Below, in pieces: positions 1 through 10,325 of a stretch of DNA of 64,000 bases (position 1 is the stretch's first letter; each line of letters begins with the position of its first letter). Origin of the DNA: Doris montereyensis (taxonomy: Eukaryota > Mollusca > Gastropoda > Nudibranchia > Dorididae); the NCBI GenBank assembly GCA_037039925.1, contig JAXRKP010000567.1:171001-235000 (forward strand), given 5' to 3'. Under the pieces are notes generated by a model that was given only the letters and a program-made list of their open reading frames with translations, did no database searches and had not been told where the DNA came from. Made by a program: the position numbers and the translations under genes.

Positions 1-129
1 AAAAACCTACAAGACTAAACCCCAGTGTCCAGTCCAGAAGGCCATGTCTTTACACCACCTCCTCCGCCTCAAACTTTAAACATCAGGATTAAGTGTTGAC
101 ACTACGGGCTGTAACGGCCGGCAACAAAC

Positions 130-1340
130 TCACTCACTTCTTGAAACAAGAATGGTCCTTGAAACAAATGTCGAGGTCCTTGAAACAAGATCAAGGTTAT
201 GTTGTCCTTTGAACAAGACAAGATGTAAACAAAAAAGGTCCTTGAAACAAGATGTCAACGATCCTTTAAACAAGATGTCAAAGGTCCTTTAAACAAGATG
301 TCAAAGGTCCTTGAAACAAGATCAACGATCCTTTAAACAAGATGTCAAAGGTCCTTTAAACAAGATGTCAAAGGTCCTGAAACAAGATGTCAAGGTCCTT
401 GAAACAAGATGTAGCTTGTAACAAGATGTCAAATCCTTGTAACAAGATGTCAACGATCTTTAAACAAGATGTCAAAGGTCCTGAAACAAGATGTCAAGAT
501 GTCAAAGGTCCTTGAAACAAAATGTTGAGGTCCAACAAGATGTCAAAGGTCCTTGAAACAAAAGATGTAACAAGATGTCAAAGGTCCTTGAAACAAGATG
601 TCAACGATCCTTTAAACAAGATGTCAAAGGTCCTTTAAACAAGATGTCAAGGTCCTTGAAACAAGATGTCAACGATCCTTTAAACAAGATGTCAAAGGTC
701 CTTGAAACAAGATGTCGAGCTTGTAACAAGATGTCAAAGGTCCTTGACACAAGATGTTGAAACAAGATGTCAAAGGTCCTTGAAACAAGATGTCGTCAAA
801 GGTCCTTGTAACAAGATGTGATCCTTTAAACAAGATGGTCCTTGATCCTTTAAACAAGATGTCAACGATCCTTTTGTCAAAGGTCCTTGTAACAAGATGT
901 CAACGATCCTTTAAACAAGATGTCAAAGGTCCTTGAAATAAGATGTCGAAGCTTGTAACAAGATGTCAAAGGTCCTTGACACAAGATGTTGAGGTCCTTG
1001 TAACAAGATGTCAAAGGTCCTTGAAACAAAATGTCGAGCTTGTAACAAGATGTCAAAGGTCCTTGAAACAAGATGTCAACGATCCTTTAAACAAGATGTC
1101 AAAGGTCCTTTAAACAAGATGTCAAAGGTCCTTGAAACAAGATGTCAACGATCCTTTAAACAAGATGTCAAAGGTCCTTTAAACAAGATGTCAAAGGTCC
1201 TTGAAACAAGATGTCAAAGGTCCTTGAAACAAGATGTCGAGCTTGTAACAAGATGTCAAAGGTCCTTGACACAAGATGTTGAGGTCCTTGTAACAAGAGG
1301 TCAACGGTCCTTTAAACAAAATGTCACGGTCAATCTGTTG
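130..1340. repeat. 23-bp minisatellite in M16 gene intron
   Basis: About 50 units of roughly 22-23 bp fill this stretch. Two unit types recur: one built on AAGGTCCTTGAAACAAGATG and one on ACGATCCTTTAAACAAGATG, each followed by TC(A). They often alternate or come in pairs, so there is partial higher-order structure. The array lies just downstream, in the sense of transcription, of the donor site of M16 exon 9, leaving only about 10 bp of unique intron. Short open frames through it are by-products of the period. Bases 1-129, left of the array, show nothing I recognise. Confidence 0.95.
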
Positions 1341-1350
1341 AGCTACTTAC

Positions 1351-1453
1351 GCCGCTAAGTGTGTCGAGCTTCCTTCGATGAATGACCGATGTCATCCTCT
1401 TCATGTCGATGGCTTCCTCCCCATTTGACAGTTTGGTCAGAATTTTCATTAGC
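1351..1453 (-). CDS. M16 metallopeptidase exon 9
   Basis: The acceptor reads ACCACAG/GCTAATG and the donor GGC/GTAAGT. Completed by two bases from exon 8, the frame gives ELMKILTKLSNGEEAIDMKR and then MTSVIHRRKLDTLSG. This matches the M16 helix that reads like 'DMERMQxVIHRH' in relatives. The exon has 103 nt, starts in phase 2 and ends in phase 0. The next exon must lie beyond the left edge. The donor is almost touched by the 23-bp minisatellite. Confidence 0.85.
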
Positions 1454-1770
1454 CTGTGGTTTAAAAACAACCAAAGTGATGGGCGGTTCAGGTTCAATTC
1501 ATGTTCAGCACTTTCATTCAAAACGGATAAAATTATCTTTTTCTTATCGGAAATCCGTACAGTAACAGTTGGGGATTGAAATTAAAAGTAAAATAAAGTA
1601 TAAATTACATACAATCACACCACTGTTAGTTTCGTATAATATATAATGTTGTTTAATGAAAATGTTAATAAGACATGATGATGACGGCTAACATCAACTT
1701 ATAAGTGACCTAATTCTACCATGACAATATTTAAAAAATGAGTTTCTATTGATAATACTTAGCCCTAGAT

Positions 1771-1958
1771 CAGTGGTTCTCAATTGGGCAGCGGAGGGGG
1801 GGGGGTTCCAGTTTGGGGGGAAAGACGACCACAGATTGGCAGACTCTAGCATTTTGAATGCACTTTTTGAGGCAGGCAATTTTAGGAAAGAGGGCAATGA
1901 TATTCTGACATGATATGGTGAAAGGACACATGGGCCAAAAAAAAGTTGAGAACCCCTG
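1771..1958. mobile_element. hAT-type MITE, 188 bp
   Basis: The ends are inverted repeats: CAGTGGTTCTCAA at the left and, read from the other end, CAGGGGTTCTCAA at the right. This is a classic hAT (Charlie-like) terminus. The flanking 8-mers, ccctagat (1763-1770) and ctctacat (1959-1966), agree at 6 of 8 positions and fit the 8-bp hAT target duplication. The inside is non-coding and includes a long G run. It sits in the M16 intron between exons 8 and 9. Confidence 0.85.
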
Positions 1959-2105
1959 CTCTACATGTATGTTAGCAAACATCTCGTCATGGTTCTATTT
2001 CTAGACGTACCAAGACCAAACCCAAAGGCTGTTAGTGCATGCGAATGGACGAGCAAACTGTTACCCTGCCTAACACCAAGAAATATCTCAGCATGTCATA
2101 CTTAC

Positions 2106-2197
2106 TCTCCTTCAATCTCATGCAACTTGTCGCACTCAGCATTCTCAAAGGTGATGTAGATGGTCATGACAGAGTTTTCTATAATGTTAAAGCTTGC
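2106..2197 (-). CDS. M16 metallopeptidase exon 8
   Basis: The acceptor is TCTTCAG/GCAAGC and the donor GGAGA/GTAAGT. The frame reads ASFNIIENSVMTIYITFENA and continues ECDKLHEIEGE, a beta strand and the following helix start of the second half of the M16 N-domain. The exon has 92 nt, enters in phase 0 and leaves in phase 2, which fits both neighbours exactly. Confidence 0.85.
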
Positions 2198-2454
2198 CTG
2201 AAGACGAGAACAAAATGAAAACACTTTATCTCTCATCAGATCGGGCGCTAAAGAAGTGAACACAGAACAACTGATAACCATCCATAGCATCGTCGGTCGG
2301 GCAATGTAATTGTGTAATCCACTGATTTTCAAAATTCGCTTTTTTTTAAGACTTCGATTGCCCTGCACTTGATACACACTGGGCTAAAACAATATGTTGT
2401 ATATCTGTCTCTAAACGGTAAAAAAAAAAAAATAACAACAGATCCTTTAACCCT

Positions 2455-2897
2455 CTAAAGGCCACGGCCCTATGTATAGGGCATGTCATCATTGGGGGAA
2501 GCAGTCATCATTGGACCGAAGAGCCCTATGTATAGGCATGTCATCATTGGACCGGAAGAGCCACGGCCCTATGTATAGGGCATGTCATCATTGGACCGGG
2601 GAAGAGCCACGGCCCTATGTATAGGGCATGTCATCATTAGACCGGGAAGAGCCACGGCCCTATGTATAGAGCATGTCATCATTGGACCGGGAAGAGCCAC
2701 GGCCCCTATGTATAGAGCATGTCATCATTGGACCGGGAAGAGCCACGGCCCTATGTATAGAGCGTGTCATCATTGGACCAGAAGAGCCACGGCCCTATGT
2801 ATAGGGCATGTCATCATTGGACCGGGAAGGACCCTATGTATAGGGCATGTCATCAGACCAGGAAGAGCCACAGCCCTATGTATAGGGCATAGACCCT
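2455..2897. repeat. 45-bp minisatellite with palindromic core
   Basis: About ten units of roughly 45 bp, shortened in places. Each contains CCCTATGTATAGGG, which pairs with itself apart from the central GT. This is followed by CATGTCATCATTGGACCG and GGAAGAGCCACGG. The array is in the M16 intron between exons 7 and 8. Bases 2900-3640 that follow show nothing I recognise. Confidence 0.95.
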
Positions 2898-3647
2898 GAC
2901 CTTCTATAATGGAAAATTCCATTGTCCATTTAAGGTAAAATGACGTAGTAAATGCTCAAGTATATTGTGAAGTAACAGCCAGTGAAAACATTGTTTATTT
3001 TAAGCTCATAGCGTCCCGCAGTGACCTTGTTATCAATCATGAAGTGATGCACTTCACTGAGTAGTGTTCACTGTGTAATCACACCCTTTTGTTCAGCGTT
3101 TCATTGTTTGTCAACACAATGGAGATCATTGATCTTAGTGATTTGAGTGTTGTTAGACAGTTGGTGATGTGAACTGACAACAGTGGCCCTAGTATAATGT
3201 CATTCTCGAATGAATTGACGAATCATAATGACCCAGACGTCCAGATAGAGTTATCAGAGGAAGAAATCCCCCTTTTTCTTTCTTGGTCTAAGGACAAATA
3301 AGCAATGAACTAAATTTATGTCTAATATCAAAATATTAATGCTTCATATTATCAATTTTCAGAAAATGTATGGTTTTATACGTCTAGTATCACTTATATA
3401 ACAGTTACACAGTCCCTTTTTCTACCCTAGTCAAAATCTTGGCTTTTCCCTTTGCCACGCGCTTATTTTTCCACTCAAGCGGCTGTGGCAACCCCACATC
3501 CCAGGAGGTCACTTCCAGTAAAAAGGGGATCGCTACTAGGGTTAAGAGAAGGGACAGTGCTTTTCAAACTAGTAGAAGAAGAAGCTGAGCAACACCAAAA
3601 TCAACAAAGAAATGAAATGAAATTACACAAAAGAGTCAATTGCTTAC

Positions 3648-3758
3648 GTCGCCAGCGTAGGGGTCTTCAATTTCCACCATGTCACGCTGTATGGGAGCAA
3701 TTGGTGACTGGTCCAGATAGTCCGTCAACACGCTAAGACATACGTGCTCATACAGAGC
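3648..3758 (-). CDS. M16 metallopeptidase exon 7
   Basis: The acceptor is TCCCAG/GCTCTG and the donor GGCGAC/GTAAGC. It encodes 37 residues, ALYEHVCLSVLTDYLDQSPI followed by APIQRDMVEIEDPYAGD. The segment 'PLQRDFVEIEDPY' is strongly conserved in this M16 group. It starts and ends in phase 0, matching exons 6 and 8. An overlapping plus-strand open frame at 3452-3736 is a shadow. Confidence 0.88.
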
Positions 3759-3827
3759 CTGGGAGAGGAAATAAAAGATGGACGACTCGATTGAATAATC
3801 ATGTACATAATATGTATCTGATTATGA

Positions 3828-4300
3828 TATAAGATAAGATGATTTTATTGATCTCATATGAGAAAATTGACTTGGTCACATGATAGAATTTTTTACAAAG
3901 TTACAAATCAATTTCTATCCAAACATTCAAATACAACTAGAATAGGCACATAAAGGGGAGTGATAAATGGAAAAAATTCACTCCATTGTAGACAGTCGTA
4001 CTGTCACGTTACAAATATACGATAAGAATTACATAAGAATTATAAGAGGAGAAAGAAAAATGGTCTGAAACAACCACAATGACCCAGAAAGATGCCCGAA
4101 ATGATCTTTCTCAGGCTGCCCTGTCCTGACATTTTCTGTTTCCTTCCGTTAAAAAAAAAAAAGTTTGCTGCTTCAATGCCTCTTTTATATCTTCTTCCCA
4201 CTGTCTCCGAGGTCTGTCTTTTGGTCTTTTACCTTGGATTTTAGCACTGTACACTGATTTGGCATTTACTCCATTCACTATATTATGCAGTGATCTCGGG
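3828..4300 (-). mobile_element. LINE 3' end: reverse transcriptase tail plus 3' UTR
   Basis: On the minus strand, about 4260-4150 encodes IQGKRPKDRPRRQWEEDIKE, the typical C-terminal 'GRPRxxWxxDI' tail of a non-LTR retrotransposon polyprotein. It is followed by A-rich sequence and, at 4030-3828, a 3' UTR ending in TCATATGAGATC...ATCTTATC. The same 3' UTR recurs on the plus strand at 29640-29818, and the coding tail recurs at 20555-21020. The copy is truncated and dead. It lies in the M16 intron between exons 6 and 7. Confidence 0.8.
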
Positions 4301-4330
4301 GTGAATTAAGAGGAAACAGCAACATCCCAT
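4281..4330 (+). repeat. Repeat family C, short fragment
   Basis: The core gcagtgatctcggggtgaat and 'taagaggaaacagcaa' match the family described at 4853-4995. It directly abuts the LINE fragment. Confidence 0.6.
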
Positions 4331-4445
4331 AACACTTACATAGACAGCATGCGATATGTCAGCACCACAAAAGTAACATTCACTGGCAAACATAAACAAC
4401 CTTTTCCATGACAGTGATCTCATCCTACACTAAACGTAGCGGTGT

Positions 4446-4640
4446 CAGCGGCCTTTTTATGTTTAGGCTGCTAGACCGAGGATCCTCGGGTCTTGGGGTT
4501 CAAATCCAAACAATGAGACGCTGTGTTTCCTTGGGGAATGGCACTTAACACGTATTTCCCCACTTTATCCAGGCGCAAATGGGTACTTACTAGCAACAGC
4601 TGGAAAGTAAAACCTGCGATAGACTAGAATTGTATAAGGC
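4446..4640 (+). mobile_element. tRNA-derived SINE, family A
   Basis: It begins with a tRNA-like head: box A-like 'tttaggctgctag' and box B ggggttcaaatccaa. A body follows with the landmarks 'tgtttccttggg', 'aggcgcaaatgggtac' and 'gatagactag'. At least six other copies occur in this window. It is truncated before the usual 3' part and ends near the donor of M16 exon 6. Confidence 0.8.
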
Positions 4641-4656
4641 AGATCGGAACACATAC

Positions 4657-4797
4657 CGTGGACGAAGGTCCCCTGAAGCCAATCAAACACATGCCGTACT
4701 CCTCGTCTTCAGATGGGTACAAAACAGTTTTCCTCATAGTGTCAGGCAGTGAAGGCACAGGATTTTGCCAGGGTCTCTGGAACTCTGGCCTTGGACC
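4657..4797 (-). CDS. M16 metallopeptidase exon 6
   Basis: The acceptor is ATCACAG/GGTCCA and the donor TCCACG/GTATGT. The 47 codons read GPRPEFQRPWQNPVPSLPDT and then MRKTVLYPSEDEEYG and MCLIGFRGPSST. 'RPWQxPVPxL' and 'PSEDExYG' are signatures of the C05D11.1-like group, at the linker into the second half of the M16 N-domain. Phase 0 at both ends, no lesion. Confidence 0.9.
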
Positions 4798-4852
4798 CTG
4801 TGATGGGAGTGCACATTTTTGAAGAAGAAATTATCAAGTCAAATCCTTTGGG

Positions 4853-4995
4853 GTTTCATTGAAATTTACCCCGTCCACCATTGTGATGATTTCAGGGTGA
4901 ATGAAGAGGAAACAGCAAGATGAAAGATGAGCGAAAGAAGGAAAAGGAAAGAAATAGGACCTACCAGCAGTACTCGCCAACCGCTCGGAAGTCTT
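4853..4995 (+). repeat. Repeat family C, near full-length copy
   Basis: About 130-140 bp with landmarks in order: 'gaaatttacc.cgtccacca', 'gtgat.tcagggtgaat', 'aagaggaaacagcaagatga', 'gaaaggaaagaagtaggacc' and 'taccagcagt.c.c.caaccg'. No tRNA-like boxes, no coding capacity and no obvious terminal inverted repeat are visible. About 14 copies occur in this window, including two in inverse orientation. I do not recognise the family; it could be a SINE without a tRNA head or a MITE. Confidence 0.75.
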
Positions 4996-5992
4996 TTGTG
5001 GAACAAAAGAAATGCATCCTCATACTGTAATGGAAGTAAGGTTGATGGCATAGTCACATAGCTGCCAACCCCCAAACACCTTGTGAGAGGGAGGTTTGGC
5101 TACAAATATGAGATATATATACAAAATTATCAACATGTTGATACCAATTGTCATTGAAATTTATATGAATTAAGAAGAGAAGCCTTGGTATTGGTCCTAT
5201 GGACATTAGCGAAACATTAAAAACGTTAAAAGTAACCCACTGTTGCTAACAGTAAACGAAGGCCGAAAAGTTCACGTGAAATCCTGAAAGGACCGAACAA
5301 TGTTAAAAAATCACTAAATATAGACACAGGTGGATGAAAATTGTGAGAGTCTCCCGTACTTGGCTGTAGAGTTGGAAGCTATGCGCTTATACACCAGACC
5401 TCCATAATTAGGCCACAGAATGTTGTAGCTACTTACACTTGGTGCAGTAAATGTGATTGTTGCGGTTTGAACCCATCTATCGTGTTGCCTCAGCCTTGGG
5501 ATTTTTACACTTTTTTTCTTCTTCTTTTTTTTTTTTTTTATTCACAGATCACGACGGGACGCGGCTAATCTAATTTTATTTCTAGAAAGTAAAAGTTCTT
5601 CTTCTATCCTAGCTGCCACCCTTGTCAAGTAAAAACAAAAACCAAAGTCTGACTGCGTGACCGTATAGTAACTTGCACGAAGGGGCGTAATATTCCAGAA
5701 AACATTGATTATTCAACTTGAATTAACCCCCTTTAAGGTAAATACTAAAAAGTCTGCCAATCATTGGCCTTTCTGGTGAAGTGCGACAGTAATTTTCTGA
5801 GCTGAGAATGGCATCTCCAGATTTTCACCCCTAACTCTCCGAAAAGTTTTACTCTCAAAGCCTCATATACGTACTTTTCAAGGTAAATACAGTTTCGGAC
5901 TCGGAGCAGGAAAAACAAATACATATACGTAATATATTTTTTACATACTGGCTGGAATTTATGTCTTTTGTGCATTGTTATGTTTCATTTGT

Positions 5993-6290
5993 GGTGTCGG
6001 TGGTAGAGTGGTTAGGTTGCCACACTTGGGATCATGAGGTCCCGAGTTCGAATCATAGCAAAGCTAGGTTTGCCGTTGTGCTCCTTGGGAAAGACATTTT
6101 ATTACACAAATTCCCTCACTCGACCCAGGCGCAAATCGGAACAAGCACCAACTTCGGGTAAAATCCTGAGTCAGACTAGCAAACTGTCCAGGAGGTGATT
6201 TTCATCACCAGTTCAGTTCACGCTACAGAATCCGGGACAAGCTCCGGCTCTGTGGGCCGTTACGGCCTTGAAGTAACCTTACTTTAATGC
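5993..6290 (+). mobile_element. tRNA-derived SINE, family A, near full length
   Basis: The head has box A 'tagagtggttagg' and box B 'gagttcgaatcat'. The body has 'tccttgggaaagacatt', 'cactcgacccaggcgcaaat' and 'gtcagactagcaa'. The 3' part has 'ggtgattttcatcacc' and 'gggccgttacggccttgaag', the last being a small palindrome. It is in the M16 intron between exons 5 and 6. Confidence 0.85.
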
Positions 6291-6433
6291 TTTACTGTGT
6301 TGCATTTAAGTCATCAGATTCTGCCACAGGAAGGAAAACCCCACTCTGATAACATTGTCAGCCTTGGGGCCAAAACGTCGTGGGAGTCATGCCAATGATG
6401 CCAGCGTTAGGGTTGAGTGCTAGTTTGAGACGT

Positions 6434-6580
6434 TGAAATTCACCCAGTCTACCACATACGGAGACCTCGGGGTGCATTCAGAGGAAACGTAAAGATGAAA
6501 TCAAACACACATATGTGAAATAGAGCAAAAGGAAAGAAGTAGGGCCTGCCAGCGGTGTCCATAAACTGCCCGCAGGGTTG
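6434..6580 (+). repeat. Repeat family C copy
   Basis: Landmarks: 'tgaaattcacccagtctacca', 'gacctcggggtgcat', 'cagaggaaacg', and 'gaaagaagtagggcctgcca'. It ends about 80 bp before the donor side of M16 exon 5. Confidence 0.75.
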
Positions 6581-6658
6581 AGTGAGTTGCGGTTTCTCTC
6601 ACAGCTCAAACACCCCATGTAAATCAATAGATAAAAAGACTGAAAACCAGCTGGATAC

Positions 6659-6781
6659 CTTTGCGATGATCTTGTGTTCTATTGGCTCCAGAGCTTTGAA
6701 AACGTCTTCCGGCTTCACAGTGCCACAGATCATGAGGCACAGGTTCTCAGGTCGGTAGAAATCCTTGTGGTAGCTTTTCAC
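6659..6781 (-). CDS. M16 metallopeptidase exon 5
   Basis: The acceptor is TTTCAAAAG/GTGAAA and the donor GCAAAG/GTATCC. The 41 codons read VKSYHKDFYRPENLCLMICG and TVKPEDVFKALEPIEHKIIAK. 'YHxxFYRPENLCL' is a hallmark of M16C-type peptidases. Phase 0 at both ends, no lesion. Reading upstream through the acceptor stays open for about 19 codons but is intron. Confidence 0.92.
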
Positions 6782-6849
6782 CTTTTGAAACAAACAAAAC
6801 ATTTCCCCATTGGAGTTTATGATTCGTGTAGAGTTCACATCTTTCCCTT

Positions 6850-7190
6850 GTGATTACCTTACCGATTTTCATTTGATTTACCCGCATCCACAACAAAGGT
6901 GATCTCGGGGGCTTGGGTAGCATTTCTTAAATTTTGCACAAACTGCAGCCCTGTAATCAACCAAGGGATCTTTAACGTGCATAGAATGCTGTGATCTGCA
7001 CACGGGACCTCTCCTTTTTATCGTCCGTCTCCGATGGGACTCTCTGTGTCAATCTATCTACCTGGACGGGTAGATTTTACTCGAAAAAAACTCGAGAAAA
7101 TTTTTTCAATTGTTGGTGGGGCTCGAATCCACTACCTTTTGGTTGAGAGCCTGACACCTTGCCTCTGGACTACCTCCTCCCCCTCGCCTT
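6850..7190 (-). mobile_element. tRNA-derived SINE, family B
   Basis: Read on the minus strand it starts with a tRNA-like head ('agtggattcgagccc' as box B). It continues with 'aggtagatagattgacac', 'ggagacggacgataaaaagg', 'gtgcagatcacagcattcta' and 'cacgttaaagatcccttgg', and ends in 'ggatgcgggtaaatcaaat'. Other copies lie at 29868-30205, 57003-57312 and 58127-58380. Confidence 0.82.
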
Positions 7191-7367
7191 TGTGAAGCAC
7201 AACGTGACAAGTGGCATACATCACCTACAAACAAATGGTGAAAACAAAAACGCTAGAACATTACAACACTGGACATTTCCCTTTTCGTATACACATTAAC
7301 TTTGTTTGATGAAATTACTTTTTCACAGTCGTTTTTGAAAGTTTCCATTTCATATTATTATTGTGTC

Positions 7368-7560
7368 AGCAGTCTAAGGGATTGGCTGCTAAATTTGTGA
7401 TCATGCAGTTCTGCGTTCAAACCCTGGCAATGCTAGGTCCCACATTGTATTCCCTGAGAAGGAAACTACCCACTCCGGCCAGGCGCAAATGGGTACCTGC
7501 ACCAGCTAGAGAGAAAAAGCTTGTGACAGACTAGCGCCATGTCCAGTAGTCAACGCAAGA
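7368..7560 (+). mobile_element. SINE family A, 3'-truncated
   Basis: The head has 'gcgttcaaaccctgg' (box B), then 'aatgctaggtcccacattgt', 'ccaggcgcaaatgggtacc' and 'tgtgacagactagcgcc'. It is followed at once by another copy at 7611. Confidence 0.78.
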
Positions 7561-7610
7561 TCGACTGCTCCACCTCACGCAGTAGACATTGACAGCTCTA
7601 TGGCCTGTGT

Positions 7611-7900
7611 GGCATCGGTGGCCAGTGGTTAAGCTATCAGACTTGAGATCACAAGGTTTCGGGTTTGAATCCTAGCAAAGCTAGGTCCGACGTTGTATTC
7701 CTTTTGGCAAAGACACATAACACACATTTTCCCTACTCGACTCAGGTGCAAATGGGCACAAGCATTAGCTTGGGAGTAAAAAACATGTCAGACTAGCGTC
7801 CCGTCCAGTGATTATCATCACCTGTTCCGCTCTACACTATAGAAACCAGGATAAACTGCGACTCTATGGGCCTTAAAGGACCGTTACTTACTTACTATGA
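7611..7900 (+). mobile_element. SINE family A, near full length
   Basis: Box A 'ggccagtggttaag', box B 'gggtttgaatcctag', 'gcaaagctaggtccgacgtt', 'tcgactcaggtgcaaatggg', 'gtcagactagcgtcccgtcc', ending 'tctatgggccttaaaggacc' and a short 'ttacttactta' tail. The tail could be the A-box-distal repeat typical of SINE ends. Confidence 0.85.
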
Positions 7901-8256
7901 CCTGTGACTGCAGTGAAAGAATGTTATTTCTTTTAATTCACTTTGTCACAGTAATTCAATCAAAGAGAGGCATTGATGACATGTGAGATAGCGTAGTGTT
8001 GAACGCAATGTCATTTGTGCTGTAATCGTAATCACACAGACAAAGACATGTTTGACTTTGGATAACGAAGAATATGCTTGCTACTAATATCTTACTTTAA
8101 AGACTAAAGTAAAAGAACTAGAGAAGCAGTTTGCCCCCATAAGTCTAGTGTAAAAAAAAAAAGCCTCCCACTATGTTGGCTTGCTGCCAGCTTTTAAAAT
8201 TATTATTTTTATAGCAATCAAAGATATTTGCAAGCCTTCTCTTTCCATTTTGATCA

Positions 8257-9062
8257 CAGTAGTGACCACCTAAATGCCCGCCACCATAATGCCTGTTTCG
8301 CCTAAATGCCCGCAAATCTTAGTGAAACCCACCCCCCCCCCCCATAAATTGACCCTCTAAATGTCCGTTTCAAAACCAAGACTTTCGCCTAAATGCCCAG
8401 TCTCAACGGCAACAGCAGGTACCATTTTCTCCAAATTATCATAAGATACGTCTGTAATTGATTAAAAACAAATGTAATCCCCCTCGCTTATAGGGCCTAC
8501 GCCCGTCAACACCCTTCATTACCTATATTACCTATCCATTATAATGTAATAAAAAATTGCCAGTTTTCTTTTCATAATTCCACCCATTGTAAAGCACAGC
8601 CTTTGTTCCATTGGATCACTGGTTTGCTACCTGGTAATTAGAATTGCAGTCTTTCGGACTCCGCTCACAGCTCTTTCTTGATGTCGTAAATTGCACGCAA
8701 TCATCTGGCGTTTAAAATAAAACTGGCACGCATCGCGATCGAGGGACAAGGTATAAACAGTCTTATTACTCCCCTGTCTGGCATTGGCTGTATCCATTGT
8801 GCCTTCGGATCTTCGTGGCGCGGCGATGTCAACCTGTCCGTGCACTCACCGACTCAGTGCTAAATGGTTTCCAGGTGTCCCTATTTCTCGCATTAAATTG
8901 TTCGTAAATGAATTTCTACAGCATACTCAATGAACTCCCTTGGTGATCACCCCCCCCCACCCCTAAATTGTTGCCCCTGACCTACTTTCGCCTAAATGCC
9001 TGTTTGCCTAAATGCCCGCTTTCTCTGCTTCCCAAGCACCAGGCATTTAGGGGTCACTACTG
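8257..9062. mobile_element. 806-bp TIR element (DNA transposon, non-autonomous)
   Basis: The two ends are inverted copies: CAGTAGTGACCACCTAAATG at the left and, from the other side, CAGTAGTGACCCCTAAATGC at the right. The motif 'cgcctaaatgccc' recurs at least five times just inside both ends. The right flank is TA and the left flank CA, so a TA target duplication, as in Tc1/mariner or pogo elements, is only half preserved. An open frame at 8627-8845 (-) has no family I can name. It sits in the M16 intron between exons 4 and 5. Confidence 0.75.
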
Positions 9063-9452
9063 TATTTTCAACTTTACTTAATTTTTTTATCTTCTTATTA
9101 ATTTTGTCGATAACAGAAAAGCTATTAGACATCTTTTAAAGCACGCATAGTGCATCTTTTCAGTATTTTTTCTCTGTCACTGTAATCACAATCTTGAATT
9201 TTGATAGAAAGCAGGCAAGGAGCACAATGTTAAAGTGTATGAACAAATAAATAAATAGAGAAAATGTATATATGTATATAAAAATGTAGGTAATATAATG
9301 AATTAGAAAAAGAGTAAATAAATAAAATAGACACGACGATGACAACAACAACAACAAAATACGAATAAAATTGTTCCAAAAAAAGAGAACTGCAAGAGTA
9401 CACTCTATATCTAAGACTCCTTATATTCAGACCCTGACAAAAAAGGCACAAA

Positions 9453-9662
9453 CTTTATCGTGGACGTGTGCTCTCCCTCAGGTTCTTCATGATGCCGCCT
9501 GTTTCGCTCTTGTAACCGCACTGGCCCGGGTACATGGACCGCAGCAGCGCCAGGTTGGTCCGGCTCTCCCGCTGTTCTCTCTCGCCTGCATCTCACAGTA
9601 GACAATACCAGCGTCCTCTCCAGACCCGTCCACGTGGTGGACTTCTGTGATGTAGCCCGACT
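9453..9662 (-). CDS. M16 metallopeptidase exon 4 (frameshifted)
   Basis: Expected residues appear in order but in different frames. The first frame gives SGYITEVHHVDGSGEDAGIV and YCEMQARENSG, whose VYCEMQ holds the probable third zinc ligand. After a GGG run at 9568-9570 the frame changes to ESRTNLALLRSMYPGQCGYK and SETGGIMKNLREST. The last few codons (TSTIK, about 9454-9468) need a further shift. One extra G at the GGG run repairs the first break. The acceptor is either at 9662 or two bases further in; neither gives a fully clean join to exon 3. Either an assembly indel or a decayed exon; the intact neighbours favour the former. Confidence 0.8.
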
Positions 9663-9989
9663 CTGCCAATGCCCCAACAGATATAAATGTAATGGGAAAA
9701 CACCTTGCAAGAAACCACACAATGAGATCCAATAAAGTTTTTTTTTTTCTCACTCATAATGGGTTTGAATAGCTCAGGAAAGCATATCCGCAGCAATCAA
9801 GAGATGTATAGTTGCCCAGTTTTCCCTTTAAAAACAGCCTGTTGATCCCTTCATTTCATATCCTTTTTTTTACACCAATAATATATATTTTTGAAAACAC
9901 GTGTATGTAAATGTTTTGGAACTGCGAAATTGAAAAATAAAGTACGGATTGTATTGTAGCCCAAGCACTTATATAATATCACAATATAA

Positions 9990-10325
9990 ATGTAGTGTCT
10001 AGTGTATGCTGCAAAGAGAAAAGAACAGACGAACGTGTCCTAAAAGAGCTCAACGCTATCAGAGACCTCATGAGCAAACAAAAAAGCAAAGGAATCTCTT
10101 TCTTTGGGCATGCCTGCAAAAACAAATGTATGTTGATGAAAGATATGCTATGGGGAAAGGTGGAAGGCCAAAAATAGGCAATTCAGACAACATCAAAGAA
10201 TGGACCAGAGAAAACAGTATGCAGATTTACACCACTGCAGGGAGAAGAGAAGATTGTAGAGAGAAGATCCAAAGGGCAATGTGGGCAGCAAACGTAACAT
10301 ACGACGCTGAGTAATAAGTAGGTAC
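9990..10325 (+). mobile_element. LINE reverse-transcriptase C-terminal fragment
   Basis: In one frame it reads LKELNAIRDLMSKQKSKGIS and FFGHACKNK; after a shift it reads GRPKIGNSDNIKEWTREN and IQRAMWAANVTYDAE. This is the usual C-terminal end of RTE/CR1-type polyproteins ('FFGHV...GRPxxxWxDNIKEW...AANVxxDAE'). It is frameshifted and 5'-truncated. It sits in the M16 intron between exons 3 and 4. Confidence 0.8.

Noticed and set aside
3452..3736. 94-codon plus-strand frame
   Set aside because: It is the antisense shadow of M16 exon 7 extended into the intron, with no family signal of its own.
5993..7900. tRNA genes suggested by A-box and B-box sequences
   Set aside because: No complete cloverleaf can be drawn. 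The heads are attached to a shared SINE body and occur many times in diverged form.
8627..8845. 72-codon minus-strand frame as a gene
   Set aside because: No family match that I can support, and it lies inside the TIR element. At most it is a transposase shred.
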